From: Methanothermobacter sp.
Lineage (GTDB): Archaea; Methanobacteriota; Methanobacteria; Methanobacteriales; Methanothermobacteraceae
DNA length: 64,000 nt
Reading direction: 5' to 3'
NCBI RefSeq assembly: GCF_030055425.1
Contig: NZ_JASFYE010000002.1
Span: 1-64,000, forward strand
In this document: piece after piece, positions 28,535 to 40,202 of the stretch
Numbering within the stretch: the first letter of the stretch is position 1
Layout of the letters: each line of letters starts with the position of its first letter
Program-made: the position numbers and the translations under genes
Notes under the pieces: generated by a model
The model's database searches: none
Told to the model about the DNA's origin: nothing
The model's input: only the letters and a program-made list of their open reading frames with translations

Positions 28535-28549
28535 TATAGTATAACTATA
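28535..28549. promoter_or_regulatory. Operator-like palindrome 1 of divergent pair
   Basis: TATAGT-ATA-ACTATA: perfect 6-base arms around three bases. It lies 17-31 nt upstream of the DUF169 start, between a TATA-like sequence on the minus strand and the gene. It matches the second palindrome at 28599-28613 at the pattern YAT-R-GT, 3 bases, AC-Y-ATA. Binding by the divergent HTH-GAF protein is inferred. Confidence 0.6.
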
Positions 28550-28598
28550 CAATAAAGTATAAAAAACTTATATTTAAATATTTCTATAAAATTATAAT

Positions 28599-28613
28599 TC
28601 ATGGTTATACCAT
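28599..28613. promoter_or_regulatory. Operator-like palindrome 2 of divergent pair
   Basis: CATGGT-TAT-ACCATA: perfect 5-base arms (ATGGT/ACCAT) around three bases, with the sixth pair lost. It lies between a TATA-like run (28571-28595) and the HTH-GAF gene start at 28633. Its centre is 64 bases from that of palindrome 1, about six helical turns. Confidence 0.6.
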
Positions 28614-28632
28614 AGGTAAATGGGGTGAGGTC

Positions 28633-30141
28633 TTGGAGAAACTTTCTGAAACCGAGAAGCTGATAATGTCCTACCTTGAATCGAACCCGCCAGAGGAGTG
28701 CATGCTGGATAAGATAACCAGGGGAATAAACCGCAGCAGGGCCACCGTACTCAAATACCTCCACATCCTGGAGGCAAGGGGCCTTGTGACCTACAGGATG
28801 GTGGGGAGAAGTAAACTATGGATGCCAACAAGGGATGCAGATGTTAAGTCAGTGGAGTACCGGGATGACACCTCAAGGGACCCGGAGATCATAAAGAATG
28901 CCTCGGAGATTCACCAGACACTTCTCAGGCTCCTGGAACTTGAAAGAAAAATAGATGACCCTGATAAACTGGTTTTCACAGTGAACACACTCCTTGACAT
29001 AGTTGTATCCAATGAATCATTCAGGAGAATATTCCCCGGCGCCAGAAACCTTGAGGATATCATGGACAGGGAAAGTATAATACTTCTTGAAAGCAAAATG
29101 CATGCCCCTGGTAAAATACAGGCGGATCTCAGGGGAAGGGATGGTATAAGGAGAACCTACAGCCTCTTCATAAGCCCAGTGAATAACTTCTGGGTGATTA
29201 TCGCAAAGGATATGGCAAGCTCATCATTCTCAAAGAATGAACTTGAAGTCCTCCTCACAATCACAAGGCTCAGGACATCATCCGATAGCCTGGAGGACTT
29301 TCTTGGGTCTGCAAGGGAGGAACTGGCAGGAGTTCTGGATATCAAACAGATATCAGTGGTCCTGAGAGATGCATCAGGTTTAAACAGGGTCTATGACCAT
29401 CCATCATCAATTAAACTTGAAGAATTTGATTATTTCATATACAGAAGCATCGAAACACTTGAAACTGTCTCATGGAGCTCGAATAAGGGTCTCATGTTGT
29501 CGGTTCCCCTCATAACAGAGGAAAGGGCAAGGGGGGCAATGATACTTGAGGTCTCCGATGACTCCATATCATCCAGGGCACTTGAAATCATGGAAATGTT
29601 TGCCGATGAGGTCTCAGAGTACATTGAACTTGAGAGGCTCAGAAGGGAGAACGATGAATTTATAAGGACACTCCTTGCAATGAACAAGGTCTCTGAGATT
29701 ATAAACAGCAATGAGGAAGAGAACAGGATACTTGAGAAATCAATTGAAGCGGTTATAGATACCCTTGAATTCGAAATGGGATGCATCTACCTCATGGAAG
29801 AGGAGAAGGAACTCAAACTCAGGGTCCAGAGGAACCTGCCCGAGACCCTCAGCCGGATGTGCATGGCAGGGGTATTCACGGACCTCTTCAGCAGATCGAT
29901 TGAGGATGAGCGGGTAATATATATAACCGCCGAATCCCCTGAATACCGCATCATACACGATTCAATACGTAAAAATAATATAAGGACTATCTTAATGATC
30001 CCAATCAGGTTTTCAGGGAAAATAATCGGGATACTGAACCTTGCAAGTTACAGTGTGAAGCCCTATAACAGGATAAGCCTTGAAAATATCTCATCCATCG
30101 GGCTTCAGCTTGGAAGTGCCATCAGAAAAATAAAGGGTTAG
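28633..30141 (+). CDS. HTH-GAF transcriptional regulator
   Basis: A 502-residue protein. Residues 1-68 are a winged helix (KLSETEKLIMSYLE, RSRATVLKYLHILEARGLVTYR). A PAS-like region follows (about 90-200), then a GAF-like region (about 215-335) and a coiled-coil linker (about 318-345) leading to a second GAF domain (about 350-500). No kinase or output enzyme is seen, so this is a one-component sensor-regulator. The GAF pair likely binds a small ligand; the neighbouring sulfur-carrier operon suggests a sulfur- or redox-related signal. The start is TTG at 28633 behind GGTGAGGT. The gene carries one of two matching palindromes in its own promoter, as expected for autoregulation. Confidence 0.75.
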   Translation: MEKLSETEKLIMSYLESNPPEECMLDKITRGINRSRATVLKYLHILEARGLVTYRMVGRSKLWMPTRDADVKSVEYRDDTSRDPEIIKNASEIHQTLLRLLELERKIDDPDKLVFTVNTLLDIVVSNESFRRIFPGARNLEDIMDRESIILLESKMHAPGKIQADLRGRDGIRRTYSLFISPVNNFWVIIAKDMASSSFSKNELEVLLTITRLRTSSDSLEDFLGSAREELAGVLDIKQISVVLRDASGLNRVYDHPSSIKLEEFDYFIYRSIETLETVSWSSNKGLMLSVPLITEERARGAMILEVSDDSISSRALEIMEMFADEVSEYIELERLRRENDEFIRTLLAMNKVSEIINSNEEENRILEKSIEAVIDTLEFEMGCIYLMEEEKELKLRVQRNLPETLSRMCMAGVFTDLFSRSIEDERVIYITAESPEYRIIHDSIRKNNIRTILMIPIRFSGKIIGILNLASYSVKPYNRISLENISSIGLQLGSAIRKIKG

Positions 30142-30167
30142 AGTGCCGGGCAGTTATTTCAGGCAGT

Positions 30168-31349
30168 TTACAATTTAAGGAGATTCATCCAGTCATCATA
30201 GACTGCATCAAGGCCGCACATACCCGGGACATAGTTGGCTGCCTTTGCAGAGTCAACACCAAGGACCTCATAGCCCAGTTCCTCCACAGGAGCCACCACC
30301 ATGCAGGTGTCGGATACAACCATTCCCCCGGCAGCCTCTATCACATCTGTGTAGCCCATACGGTCCGCGGCACTTTTTATGGCTGCAGATGTGCATACCC
30401 AGAGATCACAGTCAGCGCCCCTTTTACCCACAAAGGAGGCTATCCTTCTTATCTCATCAAGGGAGCAGTGGGGGCATCCAAGGCAGATTAAGTCAGGACT
30501 ATCAGAGGTTGTGGAAAGTTCTTCGCGGGCCTCTGATATGTCATCAGCATTCACACTGATCCTCTCGTCTGCATCCTCCATGGAAGCATCCCTGTACTCA
30601 GGTGTTATGCCATCAACATGGTAGAGTGCAACAGCACCTGATGACGCCATGGCAGCTCCAAGGGCCTTCAGATCCTCGGGCGCTGGTAAACCCCTTATTT
30701 TAAAGTACGGGACACCCTCCCCTGCAATTCGACCTGCAATGTAACCGAGGGCACCGTAGTCTGCACCTGAAAGGTCACACTCCACCTCAACCAGGAGGGT
30801 GGCCTTTCTGTTTTCATCAAGGTGGTAACCGTATTCAGGTGTCCTTCCGCATATTGCAGCTGCAAGCGCCCCCGGGCCGCCCTCCCTGTTTGTCCTGGCA
30901 CCGAGAACCGAGTTTGCATAGGACACCGCAGATGACTCTGACCATGCAATATGGGACCCCCTGAGGGGCACGTTCCCTATGAGATAGGGGGTGCAGGTGC
31001 AGGTGTTCATAACATCCATTGATGAGTAGGCTTCCACTATTCTGAGCTGTCTCCTGGCAAATTCCTCTGAGAAACCCATCTCCCTCCATCTCTCCAGGTC
31101 CATGCCGGCAGGGTTGAGTGTACTCTGGACCCTGACCCTGGCACCACCATCACTCAGGTCCTCCAGGTATTCAAGGCCTGCGTCCCCTATGGTCTTGTAG
31201 GACACGCCTGAGATCTGGGCGGATGATATTTCAACCATCCTCTCAGCCCCGTAGATGTCACCCAGGGCCACCAGTATCTCCATACTTTTCTGGACGGTTT
31301 CACCGAATTCGCCGTCATACATCTTCTCTTCGATTCCATCAAGGTACAT
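30168..31349 (-). CDS. Phosphomevalonate dehydratase large subunit (aconitase X)
   Basis: A 393-residue aconitase X catalytic chain. In archaea this subunit and a small DUF126 subunit dehydrate (R)-5-phosphomevalonate to trans-anhydromevalonate phosphate. Fe-S cysteine candidates are in [22 protein letters not shown] and DTCMVVAP; the [17 protein letters not shown] segment is typical. The small subunit is not in the window, but the next enzyme of the route (UbiD type) is at 5736-7007. The start is ATG 31349 behind GGTG; an upstream GTG overlaps nothing but lacks a ribosome site. It follows the DHH nuclease gene by 21 nt. Confidence 0.82.
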   Translation of the reverse strand: MYLDGIEEKMYDGEFGETVQKSMEILVALGDIYGAERMVEISSAQISGVSYKTIGDAGLEYLEDLSDGGARVRVQSTLNPAGMDLERWREMGFSEEFARRQLRIVEAYSSMDVMNTCTCTPYLIGNVPLRGSHIAWSESSAVSYANSVLGARTNREGGPGALAAAICGRTPEYGYHLDENRKATLLVEVECDLSGADYGALGYIAGRIAGEGVPYFKIRGLPAPEDLKALGAAMASSGAVALYHVDGITPEYRDASMEDADERISVNADDISEAREELSTTSDSPDLICLGCPHCSLDEIRRIASFVGKRGADCDLWVCTSAAIKSAADRMGYTDVIEAAGGMVVSDTCMVVAPVEELGYEVLGVDSAKAANYVPGMCGLDAVYDDWMNLLKL

Positions 31350-31370
31350 AATCAACACCAATGGCAGCAC

Positions 31371-32747
31371 TCACGATTTAATCTGTGCACCGGTTATTTC
31401 ATCCACCAGCTGCAGGAAACTCTCCATATCCCTGTAGGGTACCATGGCACCGGCCGCTATATCATGCCCGCCACCTGTACCTCCAAAACTGGATGCTGCA
31501 TCCCTGAGGGCAGCCCCCAGATTAACACCCCTCTCAACAGCAGGTCTGGTGGTCCTTGCAGATACCTTCACATGCTGGTCCATCCTTGAAAGACCAAGGA
31601 GTGGAATATCAGGGTTCAGCAGTTTAAGGGAGAGTGATATGCTTGCTATGGTTCCCATTATCCCCTTAAAGACCTTGTCCTCACTGTAAATGTACTGTAT
31701 ATTTTCCATTACAGTGGAGCCCTCCCTCCTGATCCATGCAAGACCTCTTATGAGCTCTTCACGGTAGTTTTTCTGAAGTTCAAGGCCCACTTCAAGGGCA
31801 CCTTCACCCTCACCAAGGCATAGTCCTATTCCAATGCCGTATTTACGGTTCTTTCCACAGGCATCAAGAATCCCTGCAAAATCAGACAGGTCACCAACGG
31901 CTGGCTGAAACTCCCTTGAAGTAAAAACCTCACCGAATATATCAGTGTTTATCCTTGATAGTTCATCCCTGAGGATGTCCCTCTCCTCGGGTGAGATGTC
32001 AGCGTATTTTATTCCATAGGAGACTCCTATACGCTCAAGAAAGCCCCTTGAAGCCTCAATGTCTCCTGTTAATCCGGGGAGGGGAGGATTGAATGTGTAT
32101 GCAATGGAACGGTAAAGGGGCTCGGTGTATCGTGATGCCAGTTTGAGGTCGCTGTGAACCTGCAGGACCCCTGCTTCAATCGCCTCATCCATTATGAAAC
32201 GGTTTGCACCTGTGAACCCATCACTGTACTGCATATCGCCCAGGGCTCCAACAAGGGCCAGCTGCCCCGTATTCCTGCTGATGTTCCTGGTTGCCAGGTA
32301 GGCTGCCCCCGAGGCGCTGAGGTCCCTGCTTCCATCAAGGCCATGAAGGTGGGGATTGACGTGTACAACGTTGGAATCTGCCTCAAATTCAGAGGGCTGA
32401 TGATGGTCGGCAACTATGATATCGGCCTTGAGCCTTGATATCTCCTCAAGGTAGGCGCTTCCCATGTCACAGAAAAAGAAGAGGGAGTACTTCTCCCTTC
32501 CAAGTTTTTTTATGAACTCCTTCCTGAGTCTTGAAAGGATGGAGATGTGGAACTGGCCGTTTCTTGATGAAATGGCCCGTGCAACAACTCCTGCAGCAGA
32601 CAGGCCGTCGGCATCGTTGTGGGATATGACCCTTATTATGCTCCCCTTCTCCAGGTGCTCCTCGAGGAGTTTTGAGGCCTCTGACCCCCTCTTTAAGATT
32701 GAGTCGGGGAGTTTACTTAACGAGTAGGGCTGCTTTCTGTGGGTCAT
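31371..32747 (-). CDS. Archaeal RecJ/GAN-type DHH nuclease
   Basis: A 458-residue DHH/DHHA1 protein. Motifs are [12 protein letters not shown] (DHH motif I, about 40-51), [15 protein letters not shown] (the DHH signature), GALGDMQ and C-terminal [14 protein letters not shown] (DHHA1 loop), all phosphoesterase residues present, so nuclease activity is likely. Archaeal members associate with GINS and are related to Cdc45, acting at the replisome. ATG 32747 is used; the frame runs to 32771 but would overlap S15 more. Even so it overlaps the end of rps15 by 35 nt. The order rps15-RecJ is a common euryarchaeal arrangement. Confidence 0.85.
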   Translation of the reverse strand: MTHRKQPYSLSKLPDSILKRGSEASKLLEEHLEKGSIIRVISHNDADGLSAAGVVARAISSRNGQFHISILSRLRKEFIKKLGREKYSLFFFCDMGSAYLEEISRLKADIIVADHHQPSEFEADSNVVHVNPHLHGLDGSRDLSASGAAYLATRNISRNTGQLALVGALGDMQYSDGFTGANRFIMDEAIEAGVLQVHSDLKLASRYTEPLYRSIAYTFNPPLPGLTGDIEASRGFLERIGVSYGIKYADISPEERDILRDELSRINTDIFGEVFTSREFQPAVGDLSDFAGILDACGKNRKYGIGIGLCLGEGEGALEVGLELQKNYREELIRGLAWIRREGSTVMENIQYIYSEDKVFKGIMGTIASISLSLKLLNPDIPLLGLSRMDQHVKVSARTTRPAVERGVNLGAALRDAASSFGGTGGGHDIAAGAMVPYRDMESFLQLVDEITGAQIKS

Positions 32748-33114
32748 ATCTCCATCCTTCAGGCAGGACACCTTCTCTCACATAGTACTTCACAAGGCGC
32801 CTTATCTTTGATTCAACAATCTGCAGACCCCTTCTTGTGTGGAGGTCCTTTGGGTGCTCCTTGAGGTGGTCCCTTATGTTAACAGCCTTTCTTATGAGGT
32901 TCATGAGATCCTCAGGGTATTCAGGATTCATACCATGCTTTTCCAGTATCTGGGTTATTTTGAGTCCGGTCACGGCCTTAACGCTTGGTATGCCGTGCTG
33001 GTCCCTCAGTATGATTCCTATCCTGCTTGTGGAGTTACCCTCCCTGTATAACTTTACTATGAGATCCTCGATTTCTTCGTTTGAATATTCAACCCATTCA
33101 GGTTTTAGAGCCAT
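32713..33114 (-). CDS. rps15: 30S ribosomal protein uS15
   Basis: A 133-residue archaeal S15 (eukaryotic S13 type) with the extra N-terminal extension [22 protein letters not shown] and the rRNA-binding core [25 protein letters not shown]. It binds the central domain of 16S rRNA. Start overlaps the stop of the upstream pyrophosphatase gene by one nt, and the 3' end overlaps the DHH nuclease gene by 35 nt, so four genes on the minus strand form a tight operon. Confidence 0.95.
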   Translation of the reverse strand: MALKPEWVEYSNEEIEDLIVKLYREGNSTSRIGIILRDQHGIPSVKAVTGLKITQILEKHGMNPEYPEDLMNLIRKAVNIRDHLKEHPKDLHTRRGLQIVESKIRRLVKYYVREGVLPEGWRYDPQKAALLVK

Positions 33115-33677
33115 TAAATCACCTCATAATTTTCAGTATACCACTGTGCAAATTTCTTAAGGGCCCTGCTCCTGTGTGAAAACCTGTTCTTTTCAATGGT
33201 ACTGAGTTCTCCAAAGCTCCTATCCATACCTTCAGGATAAAACAGGGGGTCAAATGCGAATCCCCTGGTTCCACGCTCCTCAGTACCTATACGTCCTTTC
33301 ACCACGCCCAGAAAAACCTCGGGTTCGGAGCTGGGGGTGCAGAACCCAACAGCCGACCTGAACTCAGCGTAGCGGTCTTCAACATTTTCCATGAGCTTTA
33401 AGATACCTCTGTTTCCAATGGTATCCTGTACATAGGCAGAATAGGGTCCTGGAAACCATTTAAGGGCCCTTATAAATAGTCCTGCATCCTCTACGATAAC
33501 AGGACCGTCCATGATCCGCGCCGCATGCTCTGCACCGTACCGGGCCACCTCTTCAAGGGTTCCCTGAAGTTCAGGGTAGCCCAAATCAGCATGCTCAAGT
33601 TCTATTCCGGTATCATGGAAGATCTTTTCTGCCTCAGATAATTTGTGTTTATTGCCTGTTATAAATGTTACCTTCAA
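33114..33677 (-). CDS. rdgB: XTP/dITP diphosphatase (RdgB/HAM1)
   Basis: A 187-residue house-cleaning enzyme that hydrolyses XTP and dITP to the monophosphates. The nucleotide grip [11 protein letters not shown] (7-17), the metal-site VEDAGLFI and [11 protein letters not shown] with [23 protein letters not shown] are all in place. Length is normal. It lies upstream of rps15 with 1-nt overlap and downstream of the Kae1-Bud32 gene. Confidence 0.94.
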   Translation of the reverse strand: MKVTFITGNKHKLSEAEKIFHDTGIELEHADLGYPELQGTLEEVARYGAEHAARIMDGPVIVEDAGLFIRALKWFPGPYSAYVQDTIGNRGILKLMENVEDRYAEFRSAVGFCTPSSEPEVFLGVVKGRIGTEERGTRGFAFDPLFYPEGMDRSFGELSTIEKNRFSHRSRALKKFAQWYTENYEVI

Positions 33678-33715
33678 TGGGAATCACCTTCGGGTTTTCT
33701 CTCATTTTATAAGAT

Positions 33716-35368
<1,653 letters not shown>

Positions 35369-35431
35369 TCACCAGAACTGTAACTACTTTATTTATTCAC
35401 GGTTATAACTATTGTATCGGTGAAAAGGTGA

Positions 35432-36508
35432 ATGGCAATGTTTGATGGACTTAGGATTTATGGATCAGGCGACCACCTGGAGGGGGTTCTTGACAGGGAA
35501 TCCCTCTTCATATGTGCAGTTGCAACAACCGAGACATCAAGGATTCCTGGAATAACAGGGGCCGGGGCCGGTCCAGACCTGACTGAGTACACACCCGCGG
35601 CTGATGTTGAACTAATAGTACATGACGCCCCAAGGTGTCTTCCTGAGATACCCCAGACAATTGTGGAGGGTGAATCTGCACCCACACCTGCGGTTATAAC
35701 AAAGGCCTCCCTTGAACTGGCTGAGGTACCCTTCATGGTTGCGGATGCAGGGGCATCGGTGAAACCCGACGTGCCCTATATAAACATCAACTCAGGGCAT
35801 GGGGGGGATATAAGAACAGGAAGGGCCGTGGATAATCCTGAGAGAATATATGAGGGGGGATTCATGGTTGGGATGACGCTCTCGAAACTTACAGAGCACC
35901 TTGTGGTTGGCGAAAGCACACCGGCCGGTACAACAACCGCCCTGGGAGTCCTGACGGCCCTTGGTTACGACGCTGATTTCAGGGTCAGCGCAAGTCTCCC
36001 TGAAAATCCCCACAACCTCAAGAGGGATGTTGTAATGGAGGGCCTAAGGAACGCAGGCCTTAAGAAGGGCGATTGCCGTGAAGATCCATTCAGGGCTGTT
36101 GCTGCAGTCGGTGACCCAATGATACCCGCCGTTGCAGGCATGTGCATGGGAAGCAGTGTCCCTGTAACACTTGCAGGGGGGACCCAGATGACCGCGGTGT
36201 GCGCCCTCATGAAGGCAATTGATCCTGCATTCGACTTTTCAGACACGGCAATTGCAACAACCATATTCGTTGCAGAGGATGAAACCTCAGATATAAACAG
36301 GATCGCTGAACAGATAGGTGAAATCGATATCTACGCAGTTGACCCCGGCTTTGAGAGGGCATCCCACAGGGGTCTTCACGAGTACCTCAATGGTTCGGTC
36401 AAGGAGGGCGTGGGTGCCGGGGGTGCAATGCTCCTGGCACTTCTTCATGGAATACCTGTTGAGAGCATAAGGGAGAGGGTTGAGGAGCTCTGCAACACAA
36501 TACTCTGA
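35432..36508 (+). CDS. CobT-like nicotinate mononucleotide-dependent phosphoribosyltransferase (UPF0284)
   Basis: A 358-residue protein of the archaeal CobT-like UPF0284 family. The NINSGHGGDIRTG segment and AGDGSxGxGTTT-like VVGESTPAGTTTALGVLTALGY resemble the nucleotide loop of CobT, which activates the lower-ligand base of cobamides. No bacterial-like CobT is seen, so this may supply the nucleotide loop of the cell's corrinoid, though the base is not known. It is a lone plus-strand gene behind AAAGGTGA with about 80 nt to the divergent Kae1 gene. Confidence 0.75.
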   Translation: MAMFDGLRIYGSGDHLEGVLDRESLFICAVATTETSRIPGITGAGAGPDLTEYTPAADVELIVHDAPRCLPEIPQTIVEGESAPTPAVITKASLELAEVPFMVADAGASVKPDVPYININSGHGGDIRTGRAVDNPERIYEGGFMVGMTLSKLTEHLVVGESTPAGTTTALGVLTALGYDADFRVSASLPENPHNLKRDVVMEGLRNAGLKKGDCREDPFRAVAAVGDPMIPAVAGMCMGSSVPVTLAGGTQMTAVCALMKAIDPAFDFSDTAIATTIFVAEDETSDINRIAEQIGEIDIYAVDPGFERASHRGLHEYLNGSVKEGVGAGGAMLLALLHGIPVESIRERVEELCNTIL

Positions 36509-36532
36509 TTAAGGGGTGATATTCTGTTATCC

Positions 36533-37171
36533 ATGGGCAGGAAGGGTCTGGATGGCATGATACCTGGCCCTCCAATCCTCATGGTAGCAATGCTCCTTTA
36601 TATTTCAGGTTTTTTACTGGACGCTTCTGGCATGCCACCACCATATGGGTTTCTCAACGGGAATATGGTGGTCCATTTTTCCTCCTTCCCTGGCTTCAGG
36701 GAGCAGTTCATTGACTATCTGGGCGCAACAGCTTTCTGGATATTCGTATCGAACATCACCCAGGTACTGATTTTCATATTCACACTGGCAACCACCATTC
36801 AGGTTTTGAAGTTAATTGTTCTATCCGGGGCGCTACTCCACAATCTCGTATCCACGTGGGGTTTGAGGGGAGTTCTGATCTATGCAGGTACGGTGCACCT
36901 TCACCTTGAGGTTATGGGATGCCTGTTCTCACTGCAGGCCGCCAGGGTTTTTATTGGTTCAATTCTGAAGTCCATCTCCGGAGGCTCGGCAGAACCACTG
37001 ATAGTTACGGTAAAAGAAAGGCTCCTGTTCCTGATAGTACTGATCTCTATCATATTCGCAATTGCGGCCATTATTGAGGTCTTCTGGAGCACCTGGTGGG
37101 TCTATATATTCACAGAGAGACAGGTTTCATGGACCTATTTCCACAGCCATGTTGCCTCTGTGGAGCTGTGA
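36533..37171 (+). CDS. Membrane protein, possibly SpoIIM/DUF95-like
   Basis: A 212-residue protein with about five hydrophobic spans (12-30, 64-82, 87-101, 118-130, 161-182). The segment VLIYAGTVHLHLEVMGCLFSLQAA resembles the HxxxE region of SpoIIM-type membrane proteins, so that weak assignment is offered. No catalytic role is known. It lies 24 nt downstream of the CobT-like gene. The ATG at 36533 is about 12 nt past GGGGTGAT, which is farther than usual; a CTG codon 3 nt past it is in frame and could start instead. Confidence 0.5.
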   Translation: MGRKGLDGMIPGPPILMVAMLLYISGFLLDASGMPPPYGFLNGNMVVHFSSFPGFREQFIDYLGATAFWIFVSNITQVLIFIFTLATTIQVLKLIVLSGALLHNLVSTWGLRGVLIYAGTVHLHLEVMGCLFSLQAARVFIGSILKSISGGSAEPLIVTVKERLLFLIVLISIIFAIAAIIEVFWSTWWVYIFTERQVSWTYFHSHVASVEL

Positions 37172-37251
37172 GTTTAATTACAGATTACGAGAAAGAGCTG
37201 GTTGCCCCGGCTTATAAGCAAAAATAAAATATGGGAGTTTAGATGGTAAAT

Positions 37252-38082
37252 TCAGATTATAGATGCCCCCATGATCAGTATGCCCAGCACAAAACAGTAG
37301 TAGGCAAAAATATATAGATCCCTTTCCCTTATGAGCTTCAACAGGAACTTTATTGCAATGTAACCTGATACAGCGGATGCCACGAAACCTGCAATCATAC
37401 TGGCACCCAGGAGGTCCATACCTGCACTGATATCCTTCACCTGGATGAGTGCGGCCCCAAGTATGGCGGGTATTGATAGAAGGAAGCTGTACCTTGCTGC
37501 AAGCTCCCTTTCAAATCCAAGGAAGAGACCTGCAGATATGGTTGCACCGGAACGGGATATACCTGGGGCTATTGCCAGTGCCTGGGCACCCCCTATTATG
37601 AGGGAATCCCTGACACCAAGTTTTTCAACAGGAAGTTTTTCCCTTATCCTTGCGCTGATCCTTTCCGAACCCCACAGGAGAAGACCCGTTACTATAAGGA
37701 AAAATCCAACGGCTGTTATGCTGCTGAACAGGGATTCGAAGAAGTCCTTGAACAGTACACCTGCAAGGCCGGCGGGGATGGTACCTATGATGACCATCCA
37801 GGCCAGCCTCTTAAATGGGTCCTCCTCTATCCCACGCCTGAAATTGCCCCTGGGAATATCTGTAAGACTTGAGATGAATGACCTTATCATGTGGATTATG
37901 TCGCTCCAGAAGTAGGTGACAACAGCCACCAGGGTTCCCACATGGAGCAGGGTGTCAAATGCAAGGCTGGATTTAACACCCATTATTTCAGGTACAAGCA
38001 CAAGGTGGCCTGAGCTGCTTATCGGGAGGAACTCTGTGAGCCCCTGAAAAATTCCGATTATTATTGCCTGAAGAACATCCAT
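37252..38082 (-). CDS. uppP: Undecaprenyl-diphosphatase family (UppP/BacA)
   Basis: A 276-residue integral membrane phosphatase with family motifs GLTEFLPISSSGHLVL (13-28) and PGISRSGATISAGLFLGF, both holding catalytic residues. In bacteria it recycles the undecaprenyl carrier; in archaea with pseudomurein the lipid is likely a shorter or more reduced polyprenyl. Seven or eight hydrophobic spans. ATG 38082 has GTGAT upstream; a GTG nine nt earlier is inside that ribosome site. It ends near the convergent SpoIIM-like gene. Confidence 0.88.
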   Translation of the reverse strand: MDVLQAIIIGIFQGLTEFLPISSSGHLVLVPEIMGVKSSLAFDTLLHVGTLVAVVTYFWSDIIHMIRSFISSLTDIPRGNFRRGIEEDPFKRLAWMVIIGTIPAGLAGVLFKDFFESLFSSITAVGFFLIVTGLLLWGSERISARIREKLPVEKLGVRDSLIIGGAQALAIAPGISRSGATISAGLFLGFERELAARYSFLLSIPAILGAALIQVKDISAGMDLLGASMIAGFVASAVSGYIAIKFLLKLIRERDLYIFAYYCFVLGILIMGASII

Positions 38083-38142
38083 GGAAATCACTTATAACTT
38101 TTAACTTATAACTTCCAAGTTTTCACTTATAATGCTGAAATA

Positions 38143-39063
38143 CTAGAGGTAGGTTAACCAGCCGAAGCTGTCCTCTGATTCGGCCCTGATTATCCTGAAG
38201 AACTCATTCTGCAGCATCTCTGTCACAGGCCCCCTTCGACCTGAACCTATCTCTATACCATCAACAGACCTCACAGGGGTTATCTCTGCGGCTGTACCTG
38301 TGAAGAAGATTTCATCTGCAAGGCAAAGCATCTCCCTTGTAATAGGTTCTTCACGTACAGGGACACCCTCGGCCCTGGCTATCTTCATCACAGAATCCCT
38401 TGTTATACCCTTAAGGAGGGATGAGGATACAGGTGGGGTCTGAAGTTCACCGTCGGTTACGATGAATATGTTCTCGCCACTGCCCTCACTGACATAGCCA
38501 TGGTAGTCCAGCATTATTGCCTCGTCATAGCCATGTCTAACAGCCTCCATCTTGGCCAGCTGGGAGTTCAGGTAGTTTCCACCGGCCTTTGCAAGGTTTG
38601 GCATGGTGTTTGGGGCCATCCTCCGCCAGGTTGAAACACCCACGTCCACACCCACCTCAAGGGCCTCGGCCCCCAGGTAGGCCCCCCATTCCCAGGCAGC
38701 TATGGCAACCTCAACAGGGCAGTTAACGGGGTGAACTCCCATCTCTCCGTACCCCCTGTAGACAACTGGCCTTATGTAGCACTCATCGAGTCCGTTCTCC
38801 CTGACGGTCTCAATTATTGCATCGCATATCTGTTCCTCTGTGTAGGGTATCTCCATCCTGTATATCTTTGCAGAATCAAAGAGCCTCCTTACATGCTCCC
38901 GCAAACGGAAAATGGCGGATCCTTTCCTGTTCCTGTAGCACCTTATTCCCTCAAATACTGAGGATCCATAATGCACAACATGTGAAAGTACATGTATAGT
39001 GGCGTCTTCCCAATCAACCATTTCACCGTTGAACCATATCTTTCCACTGGCTTCGCATGACAT
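38143..39063 (-). CDS. ilvE: Branched-chain-amino-acid aminotransferase
   Basis: A 306-residue class IV PLP aminotransferase that makes valine, leucine and isoleucine from the keto acids. Marks are [13 protein letters not shown] (31-43), the PLP lysine in [13 protein letters not shown], and [10 protein letters not shown] plus [10 protein letters not shown]. Partners ilvC, ilvN, ilvB and ilvD lie at 45224-54818. A TATA-like sequence on the minus strand (39110-39118) fits its promoter. A cluster of TACCTGCTC is absent; ribosome site GAGGTT is weak. Confidence 0.92.
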   Translation of the reverse strand: MSCEASGKIWFNGEMVDWEDATIHVLSHVVHYGSSVFEGIRCYRNRKGSAIFRLREHVRRLFDSAKIYRMEIPYTEEQICDAIIETVRENGLDECYIRPVVYRGYGEMGVHPVNCPVEVAIAAWEWGAYLGAEALEVGVDVGVSTWRRMAPNTMPNLAKAGGNYLNSQLAKMEAVRHGYDEAIMLDYHGYVSEGSGENIFIVTDGELQTPPVSSSLLKGITRDSVMKIARAEGVPVREEPITREMLCLADEIFFTGTAAEITPVRSVDGIEIGSGRRGPVTEMLQNEFFRIIRAESEDSFGWLTYL

Positions 39064-39140
39064 GAGAATAACCTCAGAATGATATTCACTACCTTAGTTA
39101 TACTCCAAGGTTTATATATTGCCCCCATAACCGGAAAAGT

Positions 39141-39148
39141 TTATATAT
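39141..39148 (+). promoter_or_regulatory. TATA box for tRNA-Val pair
   Basis: TTATATAT behind the purine-rich GGAAAAG (BRE-like) ends 24 nt before the 5' end of the first tRNA, so transcription should begin at or just before 39173. Both tRNAs are likely in one primary transcript. Confidence 0.7.
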
Positions 39149-39171
39149 GGTAAGACTTTAAAGTCACACTG

Positions 39172-39244
<73 letters not shown>

Positions 39245-39267
39245 TCTGATTATTGAAGGGTCCTGGG

Positions 39268-39339
<72 letters not shown>

Positions 39340-39501
39340 CTGGATTTATTTCATGAATGCAGCAGTTAATTTTTCATGAGTTCTTAATGATCATCAATCA
39401 AGACCTACCACTTTTCAGAACATTTATCACCGGTGAAAAACATAAACTCAATAAAGTGTCGAAATTTTTCTTGTCGATGCTGAACTGAGGGGGGGGTGAG
39501 A

Positions 39502-40128
39502 ATGCACAGATTTTTTGTCCTTGCCCTGCTATTCATGGCACTGGGGACTGTGAGTGCCCAGGAAACAGAGGACAATGTACAGATCACCACGGATCTTGCA
39601 GTGGATGCAGAATACCTTGATCTTGATGAAAACATTATAAACAGCGCCTCTGTTGGAGATGAGGTCTTTGAGGGAGTGGCAGTCACAAACAATTTACCAT
39701 CAACTGCAACTGGAGTGAAGGTAACCATCACAAGGAGCAGCAATTATCCCTTTGAATACCTTGAACATGAGGTATCCTGGGACAATGGGGTCACATGGAT
39801 CTACAATGACCCATCATACAATCCATCAACCAGTGAGTGGACTATAGGGAACCTGCCAGCCGGTGCAGTCTATAAACTCGTTGTACACCAGAGGGCCGTG
39901 GCAACTGGAACAGCGCAGTTCACTGCAACCATCTCAGGTGCTCTACCTGATATAAATGCCACCAATAACCAGGATACGGCAACCATCGATGTCACTGAAT
40001 CATCTGAAGGGCCTGAACAGGTAACAGGAGCAAAAATGGTTCCCATGCAGGAGACAGGCGCATCCGCAGGATTAATCGTGGCAGGGATATTCATCCTTGG
40101 CGCGGGGCTGGTTATCTCAAGAAGATAA
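39502..40128 (+). CDS. Surface-exposed repeat (DUF11-like) protein with C-terminal anchor
   Basis: A 208-residue protein. A signal peptide at 1-19 ends near SAQ; residues 40-160 show the beta-rich GDEVFEGVAVTNNLPSTATGVKVTI pattern of DUF11 or CARDB-like repeat domains; residues 180-208 are hydrophobic followed by RR, a membrane anchor. It is expected on the cell surface. Function unknown; in this lineage such proteins bind or extend from pseudomurein. ATG 39502 follows GGGGGGTGAGA; an in-frame GTG at 39496 sits inside that ribosome site. A TTTTT-like run near the end may terminate the transcript. Confidence 0.75.
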   Translation: MHRFFVLALLFMALGTVSAQETEDNVQITTDLAVDAEYLDLDENIINSASVGDEVFEGVAVTNNLPSTATGVKVTITRSSNYPFEYLEHEVSWDNGVTWIYNDPSYNPSTSEWTIGNLPAGAVYKLVVHQRAVATGTAQFTATISGALPDINATNNQDTATIDVTESSEGPEQVTGAKMVPMQETGASAGLIVAGIFILGAGLVISRR

Positions 40129-40202
40129 CCATTTATTTTTTGGATCAGTCAGCTAATCTTATTATTCAGTTTTTAAGTTGCAGAGGTCGCTTATTCAGAT
40201 TA

